Positions 19,945-29,585 are shown, counted from the first letter of the stretch. The stretch is 64,000 nt of DNA from [Pseudopropionibacterium] massiliense (GCF_900607225.1 NZ_LR027842.1:1656396-1720395), one strand, 5' to 3'. Notes: a model not told the origin generated them from the sequence alone. Made by a program: numbers and translations.

Positions 19945-21597
19945 CTACCCGGCCAGCACCTCACGCAGCACGTCAAGTGGCAGCGAACCGACAGCCAGGG
20001 CGCGGTCGTGGAAGTCGCGCAGGTCGAATTCCTGCCCGGCCCGGCGGGCCGCGTCGTCGCGGATCTGCTCCCAGATCCGCTGGCCGATGCGGTAGCTGGG
20101 GGCCTGTCCCGCCCAGCTCAGGTAGCGGTGCAACTCGAAACGCAACTGGTTTTCCTCCATGGCGACGTTGTCGCGCAGCAGCTGCCAGCACTTGTCGTGG
20201 TCCCAGATCCCTCCGCCGTAACGGTCGAAGGCTGGTTTGCCGAGGTGGATTCCCAGGTCGAGGACGACCCGGGTGGCGCGCAACCGTTGGCCGTCGAGCA
20301 TCCCGAGACGCTCCCCCGGGTTCAGGAAACCGAACTCATCCATGAGGCGTTCCGCGTACAGCGCCCAGCCCTCGCCGTGCCCGGAGACCCAGCAGACCAG
20401 CGACCGCCAGCGGTTCAGGTTCTCCGCCTGGGCGACGGCCTGCCCGATCTGCAGATGGTGGCCGGGGACGCCCTCGTGGTGGACGGTGGTCTTCTCCTGC
20501 CAGGTGGTGAACTCGGTGACCCCTTCGGGAACGGACCACCACATCCGGCCGGGGCGGGAGAAGTCGGCGGACGGGCCGGTGTAGTAGATGCCGCCGGTCG
20601 CCGAGGGAGCGATCATGCCCTCGATGGTGCGCACCCGCGGATCCAGGGTGAAGTACTTCCCGTCGAGGGCCGTCACGGCCTCGTCGGCGGTGCGTTGCAT
20701 CCATTCCCGCAGCGCCCCGGTGCCGTGCAGCTGGTTCGCGGGATCGGCGTTCAGCGCGGCGATCGCGTCTGCGATGGTGGCCCCGGGTCCCGCGATCTCG
20801 CGTGCGATGGCCTCCTGTTCGGCGGTGATCCGGGCCAGCGATTCAACCCCCCACTCGTAGGTTTCATCGAGGTTGATCCGGGCTCCCAGGAACTCGCGGG
20901 AGGCCCGCTGGTAGCGTTCCCGCCCCACCGCATCAGCTTCCCGGGCGACGGGGGCCAGGTCCTGGGTGAGGAACCGGGCCAAGTCCCCGAAGGCGCCGCG
21001 GGCGAGCTCCGCGGCCCGTTGCAGCTCGGCGCCGAGTGTTCCCTCCCGCCCGGATTCGGCCGCCAGCTGGCGGAACCTCGATTTCTCCCCGGCCAGGGCG
21101 GCGGCCTGGGCCGCCACGTCGGTCACAGCGCGGCGGGCCGGGACGATGCCCCGGGCGATGCCCTCGCGCAGGGTCTCGACGTAGCCGCCGACGGCCCGGG
21201 GCATACCCGCCAGCCGGGAGGCGATGTTGCTCCAGTCCTCGTCGGTCCCGGTGGGCATCAGGTCGAAGACGTCCCGCAGCCACTGGACGGGCGAGTCGAT
21301 GTTGTTGACCGCGGCGAACCGATCGCCTGCCTCGATGCTCTCCAGTTCGAGACCGATCCGCTCCGTCATGGCCGCAGCTGTGACCTCGTCGACCGCGTCC
21401 GTTCTCGGGGTTTCCTCGATCAGCCGGAGCGTGCGCCGCAGCTCATCAACCCAGCGGCCGGTGCCCTCCGGGGAGTAGTCGGGCAGTTCGTGGTCGTGCC
21501 CCGGCAGGCCGATTCCCGTTGCTGCGAGGGGGTCGTTGGCCGCCAGTGCTTCGACGTGGGCCTCGGCGACGGCGTCGAGTGGAGTGGATGTGCGCAT
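19945..21597 (-). CDS. DUF885 family metallopeptidase-like protein
   Basis: A 550-residue protein with the DUF885 active-site-like motif HHEGVPGHHLQ (HExxxH-type zinc ligands) and ERLMDEFGF downstream, typical of the large M32-like DUF885 family. No signal peptide, so cytoplasmic. Substrate unknown; likely a carboxypeptidase or oligopeptidase. It lies 9 bp after the GT2 gene and 18 bp before the glycyl-tRNA synthetase, in one minus-strand run. Confidence 0.85.
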   Translation of the reverse strand: MRTSTPLDAVAEAHVEALAANDPLAATGIGLPGHDHELPDYSPEGTGRWVDELRRTLRLIEETPRTDAVDEVTAAAMTERIGLELESIEAGDRFAAVNNIDSPVQWLRDVFDLMPTGTDEDWSNIASRLAGMPRAVGGYVETLREGIARGIVPARRAVTDVAAQAAALAGEKSRFRQLAAESGREGTLGAELQRAAELARGAFGDLARFLTQDLAPVAREADAVGRERYQRASREFLGARINLDETYEWGVESLARITAEQEAIAREIAGPGATIADAIAALNADPANQLHGTGALREWMQRTADEAVTALDGKYFTLDPRVRTIEGMIAPSATGGIYYTGPSADFSRPGRMWWSVPEGVTEFTTWQEKTTVHHEGVPGHHLQIGQAVAQAENLNRWRSLVCWVSGHGEGWALYAERLMDEFGFLNPGERLGMLDGQRLRATRVVLDLGIHLGKPAFDRYGGGIWDHDKCWQLLRDNVAMEENQLRFELHRYLSWAGQAPSYRIGQRIWEQIRDDAARRAGQEFDLRDFHDRALAVGSLPLDVLREVLAG

Positions 21598-21606
21598 GCA
21601 CCCAAC

Positions 21607-22647
21607 CTATCGGGTGATCAGGTGCCCGTTCCGGGTGCTCAGTTCCTTGTGGGTGAACACCAGGGCGCGTTGGGCCGCGAAACTGATCGCGAAGAGCGTG
21701 ACCTCGGTCAGCAGCTTCGCCACCGCCAGTGGCATGACCATCGACAGGGCCCGCAACAGCACGTAGTTGGCCACGAGGATTCCGCACGCGAGGAGCGCGT
21801 ACCTCAGCGGGGTGCTGCGGTCGCCGTCGCGAAACACCGCATGCCGGTTGAGCAGGTAGTTGACGGTGGCGGACAGCACCCGGGCGACGACCACGCTGAA
21901 CAGCAGGTTGTGGGTTGCGGCCACCAGGAGCAACAGGGCCGCGAAGTCCACGGCGAACCCGGCCAGCGAGGATCCTGCGAAGGCCAGGAGCGGCCGGTAC
22001 ACCCGCCACGAGTCCCGGATCGGGCGGAAGTGGGAACTCTTGTTGCCGTGCAGGTAGATGGTTTCGATCTCGATCTCCCGGATGCTGATTCCGGCTTTCC
22101 TGGCCTGGAGCAGCAGGGACAGCTCGTACTCGAACCGCTCCCCCGGGATGGTTCCGAGCCATTCGAGCAGGCTCGGCGGGTAGGCGCGCAGCCCGGTCTG
22201 GGTGTCACCCACCCTGATCGCTGTCAGGGTCTTGAACAGCCAGCTGGTGACCTTGTTCCCGAAGGCGCTGCGCAGCGGCACCCGGCCGGTGAAACGACGT
22301 CCACCGAGCACCATCTCGCGGGAGCCGACATCGACCTCGCGGGCCACCCGCATGATGTCGGGGACCGTGTGCTGGCCGTCGGAGTCGGCGCACACGACCA
22401 CCTCACCCGGGTGGTACCGCCCGGCGATGGCGAATCCAGTTTTGAGCGCGTGGCCCTTTCCGCGGTTCTCCCGGTAGCGGTGCACGGTGGCGCCGTGGAT
22501 GCGGGCCAGGGCGAAGATCTCGTCGTGGTCGGGGCCGGAACCGTCGTCCACCACGAGGACGCTGGGGGCCGCGGGGTGGGCCCGCAGCTCACGGACCAGG
22601 GCGATGAGCGAGTCGCCGGGTTCGTAGGCGGGGATGAGAACGAGCAT
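21607..22647 (-). CDS. GT2 glycosyltransferase fused to a GtrA-like membrane domain
   Basis: A 346-residue two-domain protein. Residues 1-215 are a family 2 glycosyltransferase of the dolichyl/undecaprenyl-phosphate mannose synthase type (LIPAYEPGDSL, VVDDGSGPDHDE, ENRGKGHALKTGF, CADSDGQHTVPDI). Residues ~220-335 form four membrane helices of the GtrA family (AGFAVDFAALLLL, RVLSATVNYLLNRHAVF). Such fusions make and translocate polyprenyl-phosphate-sugar for envelope glycans. It is 4 bp after the phosphodiester glycosidase gene, suggesting a shared role in envelope sugar metabolism. Confidence 0.88.
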   Translation of the reverse strand: MLVLIPAYEPGDSLIALVRELRAHPAAPSVLVVDDGSGPDHDEIFALARIHGATVHRYRENRGKGHALKTGFAIAGRYHPGEVVVCADSDGQHTVPDIMRVAREVDVGSREMVLGGRRFTGRVPLRSAFGNKVTSWLFKTLTAIRVGDTQTGLRAYPPSLLEWLGTIPGERFEYELSLLLQARKAGISIREIEIETIYLHGNKSSHFRPIRDSWRVYRPLLAFAGSSLAGFAVDFAALLLLVAATHNLLFSVVVARVLSATVNYLLNRHAVFRDGDRSTPLRYALLACGILVANYVLLRALSMVMPLAVAKLLTEVTLFAISFAAQRALVFTHKELSTRNGHLITR

Positions 22648-22651
22648 GATG

Positions 22652-23611
22652 TCACTTTCCGATCCACAGGATGTCGCTGGTGCCGCGTTCCTTGTTCTTG
22701 CCGAGGGGATTGTTGACGAGGGAGCCGTTGAAGACCATCTGGCTGGAACCGCCGCCGTCGAGGTTGTAGGCGACCTGAGCTCCCAGATCCACGAAGAGCT
22801 GTGCGAAATCGGTCATGGTGATGCCGTTGCTGTACCCGGAGGAACGGCCGTCCACCACGACGAAGACGAAATGATTGGCGGCGATCATTCCCAGTCCCGT
22901 CCTGGGCTGGGTGCCCTGGATGGAGTGGTTGCCGAAGTTGGTGTCGATCTCGAGTTTGTCGATGCCGTCGATGGCGGTTCCGCCATCGACGAGCGTGGGG
23001 CCGAAGGAGAGGGTCTGCCAAGCGCCGTCGGAGATCAGTTTCGTGGCGTTGGTGCTGGTTTCGTCGTAGCTGAGCATGGTGCCGTCCCGCATGATCGCCA
23101 GACCTTGGCGGGCGGGGTCGTCACGGAATGCGACGCCGTCGCGGATGATGATCCCGGTGTCGCGGAAGCCGTAGTAGTCGCCGTTGATGGCGAACAGGGC
23201 CCCGACGTTCTCCGCGATCGTCGTCGGGTACTCGATGATGTTGGTTCCGAAGCTGTTCTTCGCGAAGGCGTTGCGCAGGGCGGTGGCGTCGTTCAGTTTC
23301 ACGTCGGCCACGTACCAGGCCTTGGCGGAGTTCCCGGAGCCGGAGGAGTGCGAGGTGATGGTGATCTGCCGGTCGCTGGAGGTGTAGGTCGTGCCCTCGA
23401 TCACCCCGTCCCCGGCCGAGGTGGCGGTGGCTGTGGCGGTGCCGCTGACCTGGGTGCCGGGCAGCCCCTGGTAGTCGGATGCCGAGGTGACATCGGTGTG
23501 TTCGATCAGGTACCGGTCGAGGGCCCAGGCCGTGCCACCCGCCGCTGCCAGCCCAACGGCTCCGGCAACGCCGGTGATGATGGCTCGGCGGGAAGGTCGT
23601 GAGTTCGTCAT
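22652..23611 (-). CDS. Exported phosphodiester glycosidase family protein (NAGPA domain)
   Basis: A 319-residue protein with a Tat-like or Sec signal (NSRPSRRAIITGVAGAVGLAAAGG) and the NAGPA core: AINGDYYGFRDTGIIIRDG, RTGLGMIAANHFVFVVVDGR and NLDGGGSSQMVFNG. The family includes the uncovering enzyme that removes GlcNAc from phosphodiester-linked GlcNAc, and bacterial exopolysaccharide-processing proteins. ATG 23611 was chosen because GAGGG lies 7 nt upstream; the frame extends to 23680 without a good site. First gene of the minus-strand run leading to glyS. Confidence 0.85.
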   Translation of the reverse strand: MTNSRPSRRAIITGVAGAVGLAAAGGTAWALDRYLIEHTDVTSASDYQGLPGTQVSGTATATATSAGDGVIEGTTYTSSDRQITITSHSSGSGNSAKAWYVADVKLNDATALRNAFAKNSFGTNIIEYPTTIAENVGALFAINGDYYGFRDTGIIIRDGVAFRDDPARQGLAIMRDGTMLSYDETSTNATKLISDGAWQTLSFGPTLVDGGTAIDGIDKLEIDTNFGNHSIQGTQPRTGLGMIAANHFVFVVVDGRSSGYSNGITMTDFAQLFVDLGAQVAYNLDGGGSSQMVFNGSLVNNPLGKNKERGTSDILWIGK

Positions 23612-23709
23612 GCTGAACACCCTCGCGAACCGCCCTGTGCGGGGCCTGTGGCGACGCTTCGCACACGGCATGAGCATCATCCCGCTAGACTGTGCCGTGC
23701 CATCAAGCC

Positions 23710-23783
23710 GGGGCGTTAGCTCAGCCGGTCAGAGCAAGGGACTCATAATCCCTGGGTCGCGGGTTCGAGCCCCGCACGCCCCA
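23710..23783 (+). tRNA. tRNA with CAU anticodon (Ile2 or elongator Met)
   Basis: The 74-nt gene folds as a cloverleaf: acceptor GGGGCGT/ACGCCCC, D arm GCTCAGCCGGTCAGAGC, anticodon stem AGGGA/TCCCT around CTCATAA, T arm GCGGGTTCGAGCCCCGC, discriminator A; CCA is not encoded. The TTAGCTCAG...CAGAGCA and GGTCG variable region resemble E. coli tRNA-Ile2, whose CAU is changed to lysidine-AU. Elongator tRNA-Met cannot be excluded; it is not the initiator. Confidence 0.93.
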
Positions 23784-23830
23784 CGATGAAGGGGCCCGCA
23801 GGAATCAGATTCCTGCGGGCCCCTTCATCG
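23784..23830. terminator. Perfect 22-bp hairpin between tRNA and surface-protein gene
   Basis: Arms 23784-23805 and 23809-23830 are perfectly complementary around the loop CAG. It starts at the base after the tRNA and ends 6 bp before the stop of the convergent surface-protein gene, so it can terminate both transcripts. Confidence 0.8.
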
Positions 23831-23836
23831 TGCTTC

Positions 23837-26800
23837 TCAGGTACCAGTGTTCGGCAATCCAGGCCTGATGGGCGCCGGGGTTGGCGAGGGCACCGGCTCC
23901 GGGGGAACCGAGGGGCTCGGTGTGCTCGTCGGTGAGGGAGAAACCGGCGGGCTCGGCGAAACATCCGGGGGTGGAGGAGTCACCGGGGCGCAGGCCTGCG
24001 CCGAGGATTCCTCCCCTCCGAGGGTGAGGGTTGCCCGGTTCAGCAGCCCCGTCCCGTTCTCCCCCGCGTCCAATGCGCAGTCAGCGGCCGTATCCGTGAT
24101 TCCTGTGAGAACCTTTGCCCGAACCTCGATGACGAAGGTGTGCGAGGCACCTCCCTCGATGGTCTGGTTGCTCGCGAGGACCTTGTCCGTGGCACCGTCG
24201 AAACCGGCGTTGGTCGCCGGGCCGCCCTCGACCGAGAGCAGCGACACCTTCTCGATGACGACCCCCTCGCCGGGTGCGGGGGTGTCGGTGAGGTCGTAGA
24301 CACCCGCCCGGGATCCGGTGTTGGCCACCGTGATCCTGTACGTGGTGGTTGCGTCCTGGCCTTCCTGACGAGTCTCCTGGACTTCCTTGGTCACCTTCAC
24401 CTCCGGAGGGTTGAGGAAGGTGTTGACGACCTTGATGCCGATCTCGGCGATCGTGTTCGGATCGTTGGTTTCAACCGGGATGGCGTTGGCCCAATCCCCC
24501 GGGGTCACCTCGTGGCTGGTGGCTCCCCCGGTGTCCGTCTCCTCGCCGAAGCAGCGCGCGCCCAGCGGCAGTTTGGCCTCCGCCCCGGTGGCGTCGGTGA
24601 CGGTGACGCTCTGCCCGCCCTTGAGCTTGACGGGACCGCTGAACACGGTCGTCCCGGCCGCCCCGTTGTCATCTGGCAATTGGCAGGTGACGGTGACGGT
24701 GAATTCCTTTTCCTTGGCAGCCTCCACAGCTGCCGCATCCCCGTTCAGTTCCTTGGTGACCTTGACCTTTCCGGCCGAGTAGTAGTTGGTGAGTGAGGCC
24801 TTGACACTCTGGCCCGCCGATCCGTCCGCGTCCCAGCCGATGGTCACGGTGCTGGACGGGGGTTGTGCTTGCGGGTCGGCATCTGCGGCGTCCGTTTCCG
24901 TGACCACGCAGACGCTGCCGACCGGGATCCCCGTGATCGGGTCGCTGTCGGCCGAGGTGGCGCCGTCCGGGGTTTTCACCTTGACGTCGGCTCTGTTCAG
25001 CACCTCCTTGCCGTCCAGGGTGCAGATCACGGAGAAAGTGAACTCGTCCCCGCCCGCGAAGGGAACCACGCCCTGTCCTTCGAGTTGTTTGGTCACGGTG
25101 AGAGCACCGCTGGCCAGATAGCCCGCATCGACGGTCGGATCGTCGGTGTTCTCCGGCAGTATCACAGGAGCACTCTGGCCGGTGGTGGCATCGGCATTCG
25201 AGTCGAGAGCGGGGTCGGACCCGGCTGTCTGCTGGGTGAAGCCATCCGCCGCCTTCCCGAAGGTAACGGTGTATCCAGCTGCATCGGAGGCCCGCAGGTT
25301 CGGGAATCCGTAGGCGCCCTGGGCGTCTGTCTTCGTGCTGAGCGAGACCGCATTGCTCAGGTCATCGGTTCCTTTCAGACCGACCTCCACCCCGGCCATG
25401 GGCGGTTCATCAGATCCGTCGAACTGATCCTGGATCCCGTTGCGGTTGATGTCCAGCCAGGTGCGGTCGCCGATGCTGCTGCTCACCACCCGTTCCGTGC
25501 GGGCAATCGGCCCGACGGGGAACTGGAAACCCGCTGCCCGGGCGAACGCCTTGTTGGTGTAGACGTCTCCCTCGGCGTTCCCAATCCCGGCCATGGCGAT
25601 GTCGAACTCGAGGACCTCACCTGAGCCGAAGGCACCGGGCTGGATCACCCGCAGGGCAGTGACCTCGGAGGCTGCGGCCGGGCAGGTACCCGTGCCGTAC
25701 ACCGCGGTGCCTCCCGCCGGGGAATCGCACCACGTGGTGCCTCCCGCAGGGGAATTGCTGGCGTCATCCGGGTCCTGGTTGACCTCACCGGCCGAGGTGT
25801 AGAGAATCCTCGCAGCCGTTGTTCCCTTGGTGATGGCAGCCGACTGGAACTCGAAGGTTCCGGAGTACTTCGTCTCGGTCACGCCCGTCAAACCGCTGGT
25901 GACGCCGTTGCGGGGCAGGACGTCGATGACGTCCGGGTTGTTCACGGAGTCGGCCTCGGGGCTGGGCAGTGTGTTGGTCAGACGCACCCGCCACTTGTTC
26001 GGCTCGTTGGTGGTCTGGCCCGGGAGATTCACCTGGGTCACGGGGGTGAGAGCCGTTTTCTGCAGCTTGATCCCGGCCAGGTTCGCGGTGACGATCTCCG
26101 CTTGATCGGTGCGCTGCTCCAGGGTGGAGGCATCGTCCTCGGCCCAGACCACGACGTCGTTGATGTAGGTTCCGTTGACCGCGGCCGGGGAGATCTCGGT
26201 GGTGACGACGATGGGTTCCATGGCCTTGTTCACCTCGTGACCGGGGAACACCCATCGCAGGTAGGTTTCCCCCTCATCGCAGGCCGGACGTTTGGCATCG
26301 GCCGGGGTGGATCCCTCAGAGACCACGGACGGGCTGATCGAGGCGGAGGTGAAAGCAGCGGCTGTGGGAAGGCAGTCCTCCACCCACACATCCTTCAGGA
26401 TGCCGGGAACCTGAGCAGGCGAGGTCAGGGAAGGAGTGAGCTGGAACTGGGCGGTGTCGCCTCCTGTCACCTGCGGAGGAACCGAGCTGAACTCGCCAGA
26501 GGTCCCCTTGCGAACCTGCTTGTCCACCCGGACCTGGGCGGCTGCCAGGATGAGCCTGTCGCCGTACTGGCCGGAGTGGTTCGCCGGATCGTAGCTGGAA
26601 CGCCCCCAAGCAGACTTGTTATCCAGGAGTTCTTGTCGGGTCAGTTCCGACATGTTGACCCGTTTCACACCGGCCCAGTTCGGCAGGATGTCGCCGGTGG
26701 GACGACCGGAGTCGACCACCTCGTGGCTGATGGCCACTACCATCCGGACCCCGACACCAACCGTCTCATTGTTGGCGACGGGTTCGGGCAGCACCGTGTA

Positions 26801-28693
26801 GATACGCACTCGGGAAACCGCGGAATAGACCCCCCTGGCCAGCAGATCCGGATCATTGCCCGGGACAGCGGCCGGATCGTCGTACCAAGGTCCTTGGGCC
26901 TCGCCACACTCCGAGGCCTCACCATTGCCCCCGGGCACCGCGGAGTACTGAACCTGGATGCCGGGCACCTGGGAGGATTCCGTCGCGTAGACGGCACTGC
27001 CGTTCACCAAGGCATTGTTGTAGCCGGAAACCCATACAGGTGCGCCAGCGGAAGCAACCCTTTGGAAATGAGCGTTGGGGTCGGTGCTGGCCGGGACGTT
27101 CCTGGCCTCGAGTCGCAGGCGTGAGCTGTCCCAGGCATCACACATCAGGGCGCTGATCTTTCCGGGATACCCGGGGTTGCTACCGACTATCTCGAGCTGG
27201 GACTGGATGTCCTGTGTGGGAGCCACCGTAATGCCGCCGGACATCCGGGTGGCGCCTCCCGCTGGGCCCTCGCCCTGGGCTGAATCCGATGGACTGAATT
27301 GTTGTGCGCTCATGTTCCCCGGGCTTCCCGGAACACCTTCGAAAGACTTGGAGAAGCCCGTCCCCACGCTGATCTGGGGAGTGGTGCTCCGGTGATTGTT
27401 CCAGTCCTTCTCGTCCTGCGAGTCGTCACCGGGGGCAGCGCTGGTCTGAACATCCGCGGCGGTCAGGCCGGTTATGTTCAGATTGGTGTAGGAGTTGGTG
27501 GTGGCAAGGGTCCAGGTGTTGTCCGCCTCCACACCGAAATCCTTGATGGTTGCCACGGGCGTGTAGACGATGAACGATGTGGAGATCGCGTAGGCCGTGT
27601 CCGCTGGGATGGCGTTCCCAACGGGCCTGAACGTTTGTTTCGGATAGGTCCACAGGGTCATGTCAGCATTTTTGACCGTGAACTTGGCGGGTTGTCCCGG
27701 GCCGTCCTGGTTGATTTCAACCGTTCCCGAGTCCCGCACCGAATTCAGCGAGGTTCCACCGCTCACACCGATCTTGGGGCCGGGTGCGCTGTAGAAGTAG
27801 TCGTACGGGTAGACGCGGCTTCCGTACTTCCCCAGGTCCGCCTTGATGGCTGCGATCTTTCCTGCTTCCAGCCCGGGGTACATCGCCTCGGGAGTCACGT
27901 CGTCGGTCCACGTGACGTCCCCTGTCGCGGGCATGGCTCCCTTCCCACCGGTAGGAGCACCGATGAGCGCGGTGTAGGCGGTCATCTTGCAGGTCGCGGC
28001 CTTGTCCCATGGACAGGCGGTGTTGGTGGGGCCGTACACGTAGCCCTGGTTCGGCGAGGATGAAATGCTGTTCTTTGAGATGTCCCATTTCAGTCGGGAG
28101 GATGCGGTGACGGTGGCGACCGTGGGGCTGGAGACCGTGGTCGCACCATCCGCGCTGAGCTCGGCCGAGGCCAGCGGTAGGGCGGTGCCGTTGCGCACGA
28201 GATTGCTGACCTTGGCCGTGAAATCGAAGAAATCAGAGCTGGCAGCAGGTTTGTTCCCGAGATTGCAGACGAGGCTCTGCGCGGGCATGGAATCCAAGGA
28301 GTTCGCCGACAGCGGAAGCTGGGGCGTGGGCAGTGTCTCCGGAGTTAGGGCCGATCCCGCCCCTGTGCAGAATCCGGGCAGCTCCTCCATGTAGATTCCC
28401 TTGGGAAAACCGATCTTGACGGTGGTGTTGTCCCCGACATCCTGGTTCACCCCGTACTGGACCCTGTAGGTGATGCTGTCGTTGACCCGGACAATTCCGT
28501 TGGTTGCACTGGAATCGTTTCCTGCTGAGTCGTCGGCATCGAATGACGGAGTGCCGTCGCTCTTGACCGTGACATCAATGCTCAGTTGCGGGGTGGCGTG
28601 CGCGACCACAGGAGACATCGCCCCGATCAGGACGCCGATCCCCAGAATGGTCAGGGCACGTGTTCTCCACCTGCCGACGGTCTTCAAGACCAT
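23837..28693 (-). CDS. Large secreted surface protein with SdrD-B-like and DUF5979-like domains; sorting signal cut after LPxTG
   Basis: A 1618-residue protein with an N-terminal signal peptide (hydrophobic LTILGIGVLIGAM, cleavage near AHA-TP). A long N-terminal region has no clear name but looks like repeated adhesive beta domains. Around residues 1068-1180 is a Cna/SdrD B-like domain (GDRTWLDINRNGIQDQFD). Two DUF5979-like domains (TVTKQLEG, KVTKELNGD) and a DUF11-like domain follow, then a Pro/Ser/Thr spacer. It ends PGLPNTGT-stop: the LPxTG motif is there but the hydrophobic helix and basic tail needed for sortase anchoring are absent. A good GGGGGGAA site precedes the ATG. It is likely an adhesin or fimbria-like protein. 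Confidence 0.85.
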   Translation of the reverse strand: MVLKTVGRWRTRALTILGIGVLIGAMSPVVAHATPQLSIDVTVKSDGTPSFDADDSAGNDSSATNGIVRVNDSITYRVQYGVNQDVGDNTTVKIGFPKGIYMEELPGFCTGAGSALTPETLPTPQLPLSANSLDSMPAQSLVCNLGNKPAASSDFFDFTAKVSNLVRNGTALPLASAELSADGATTVSSPTVATVTASSRLKWDISKNSISSSPNQGYVYGPTNTACPWDKAATCKMTAYTALIGAPTGGKGAMPATGDVTWTDDVTPEAMYPGLEAGKIAAIKADLGKYGSRVYPYDYFYSAPGPKIGVSGGTSLNSVRDSGTVEINQDGPGQPAKFTVKNADMTLWTYPKQTFRPVGNAIPADTAYAISTSFIVYTPVATIKDFGVEADNTWTLATTNSYTNLNITGLTAADVQTSAAPGDDSQDEKDWNNHRSTTPQISVGTGFSKSFEGVPGSPGNMSAQQFSPSDSAQGEGPAGGATRMSGGITVAPTQDIQSQLEIVGSNPGYPGKISALMCDAWDSSRLRLEARNVPASTDPNAHFQRVASAGAPVWVSGYNNALVNGSAVYATESSQVPGIQVQYSAVPGGNGEASECGEAQGPWYDDPAAVPGNDPDLLARGVYSAVSRVRIYTVLPEPVANNETVGVGVRMVVAISHEVVDSGRPTGDILPNWAGVKRVNMSELTRQELLDNKSAWGRSSYDPANHSGQYGDRLILAAAQVRVDKQVRKGTSGEFSSVPPQVTGGDTAQFQLTPSLTSPAQVPGILKDVWVEDCLPTAAAFTSASISPSVVSEGSTPADAKRPACDEGETYLRWVFPGHEVNKAMEPIVVTTEISPAAVNGTYINDVVVWAEDDASTLEQRTDQAEIVTANLAGIKLQKTALTPVTQVNLPGQTTNEPNKWRVRLTNTLPSPEADSVNNPDVIDVLPRNGVTSGLTGVTETKYSGTFEFQSAAITKGTTAARILYTSAGEVNQDPDDASNSPAGGTTWCDSPAGGTAVYGTGTCPAAASEVTALRVIQPGAFGSGEVLEFDIAMAGIGNAEGDVYTNKAFARAAGFQFPVGPIARTERVVSSSIGDRTWLDINRNGIQDQFDGSDEPPMAGVEVGLKGTDDLSNAVSLSTKTDAQGAYGFPNLRASDAAGYTVTFGKAADGFTQQTAGSDPALDSNADATTGQSAPVILPENTDDPTVDAGYLASGALTVTKQLEGQGVVPFAGGDEFTFSVICTLDGKEVLNRADVKVKTPDGATSADSDPITGIPVGSVCVVTETDAADADPQAQPPSSTVTIGWDADGSAGQSVKASLTNYYSAGKVKVTKELNGDAAAVEAAKEKEFTVTVTCQLPDDNGAAGTTVFSGPVKLKGGQSVTVTDATGAEAKLPLGARCFGEETDTGGATSHEVTPGDWANAIPVETNDPNTIAEIGIKVVNTFLNPPEVKVTKEVQETRQEGQDATTTYRITVANTGSRAGVYDLTDTPAPGEGVVIEKVSLLSVEGGPATNAGFDGATDKVLASNQTIEGGASHTFVIEVRAKVLTGITDTAADCALDAGENGTGLLNRATLTLGGEESSAQACAPVTPPPPDVSPSPPVSPSPTSTPSPSVPPEPVPSPTPAPIRPGLPNTGT

Positions 28694-28728
28694 TTCTTCC
28701 CCCCTGGCTACATCGAGTAGACGCCTGT

Positions 28729-28743
28729 CGCCGGAACCCGGCG
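28729..28743. other. Short hairpin in the 5' leader of the surface-protein gene
   Basis: CGCCGG-AAC-CCGGCG forms a 6-bp stem with a 3-nt loop, 36 bp upstream of the surface-protein ATG. The remaining gap up to 28885 shows nothing else I can name. Confidence 0.3.
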
Positions 28744-28885
28744 AAAATCAAGCAGCTGAATCATAGCTGCAAACATCACTCGATGCTAATCAGGGATAGG
28801 GAACCAAGTTCCATTCGGTGAATCGCGTTCAGGGAGGTTCCCCAGGCCCAATCGGCGGGGAACAAGAACCGCTTCCCCGGCGAAG

Positions 28886-29545
28886 TCAGCCCCGGGAGCG
28901 GAACGCTTCTCGGATGTCGGTGGCGCCGTCGACGTATTCGAGAGTCCTGCCAATGGTTTCACCCATTTCGAGAGCGGCTTGGATGGTCAACGCTACGTTT
29001 CCCCTGGAGACCGTTCTCCCCGCCGATTCGCGGAGCGGGGCGAGGTCGATGGTTCCGGTGGGTTTCTCGAGGGTGAGGGTGGCGGGACCGAGAATCGTCC
29101 AGTCGAGCCCGGAGGAACGCAGATGAGCGTCCGCCGCAGCCTTGGCCTGAGCGTAGGCGTGGAAGGGATCATCCTGGGGAATGCCGTGGTCCGGGCCCGC
29201 CCCGAAGTAGGAAACCATGACGTATCGCCGCGCACCCGCCCGGAGCGCGGCGTCCATGCTGCGGATCGCCGCGTCCCGGTCGACCGCGTAGGTGCGTCCG
29301 GGATTCCCTCCCCCGGCCCCGGCCGACCACACCACCGCGTCCTTCCCCTCGAAGGCCCGCACCAGGTCATCCTCCAACGCGGTTTCCATGTCCAGCACGA
29401 GCGGTTTCCCGCCTGCCGCTTCGATGTCATGCTCGTGTTCCGGATTGCGGATCACACCCGTCACCGAATGCCCAGCTTCCCGGAGCAGGGGCATGGTCAG
29501 CAGGGCAACCTTCCCGTGCCCCCCGATGATGATGTGGTTGGCCAT
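28886..29545 (-). CDS. NAD(P)-binding atypical short-chain dehydrogenase (NmrA/SDR-a5-like)
   Basis: A 219-residue single-domain protein. The N terminus has a GGHGKVALLTMPLL nucleotide-binding motif (GxxGxxx variant), followed by SAGAGGGN, YVMVSYFGA and an AKAAADAHLRSSGLDWTILGP region where the YxxxK pair is replaced, as in atypical SDRs. Likely an NAD(P)H-dependent redox or sensor protein with unknown substrate. An AAGGAG site precedes the ATG. It lies after the terminator of the trehalose importer operon, so it is probably transcribed separately. Confidence 0.82.
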   Translation of the reverse strand: MANHIIIGGHGKVALLTMPLLREAGHSVTGVIRNPEHEHDIEAAGGKPLVLDMETALEDDLVRAFEGKDAVVWSAGAGGGNPGRTYAVDRDAAIRSMDAALRAGARRYVMVSYFGAGPDHGIPQDDPFHAYAQAKAAADAHLRSSGLDWTILGPATLTLEKPTGTIDLAPLRESAGRTVSRGNVALTIQAALEMGETIGRTLEYVDGATDIREAFRSRG

Positions 29546-29585
29546 TTCGATGACTCCTTTCGGCGGTGACCGGATTCCGGCGTGC

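Noticed and set aside
22652-23700. T-box riboswitch in front of the glyS run
   Set aside because: No conserved T-box sequence or specifier-loop arrangement was recognised in the short upstream region.
23743-23964. Minus-strand frame covering the CAU tRNA, considered as a frameshifted tail of the surface protein
   Set aside because: The translation is Arg/Pro-rich with no hydrophobic segment, so it does not supply the missing sortase tail.
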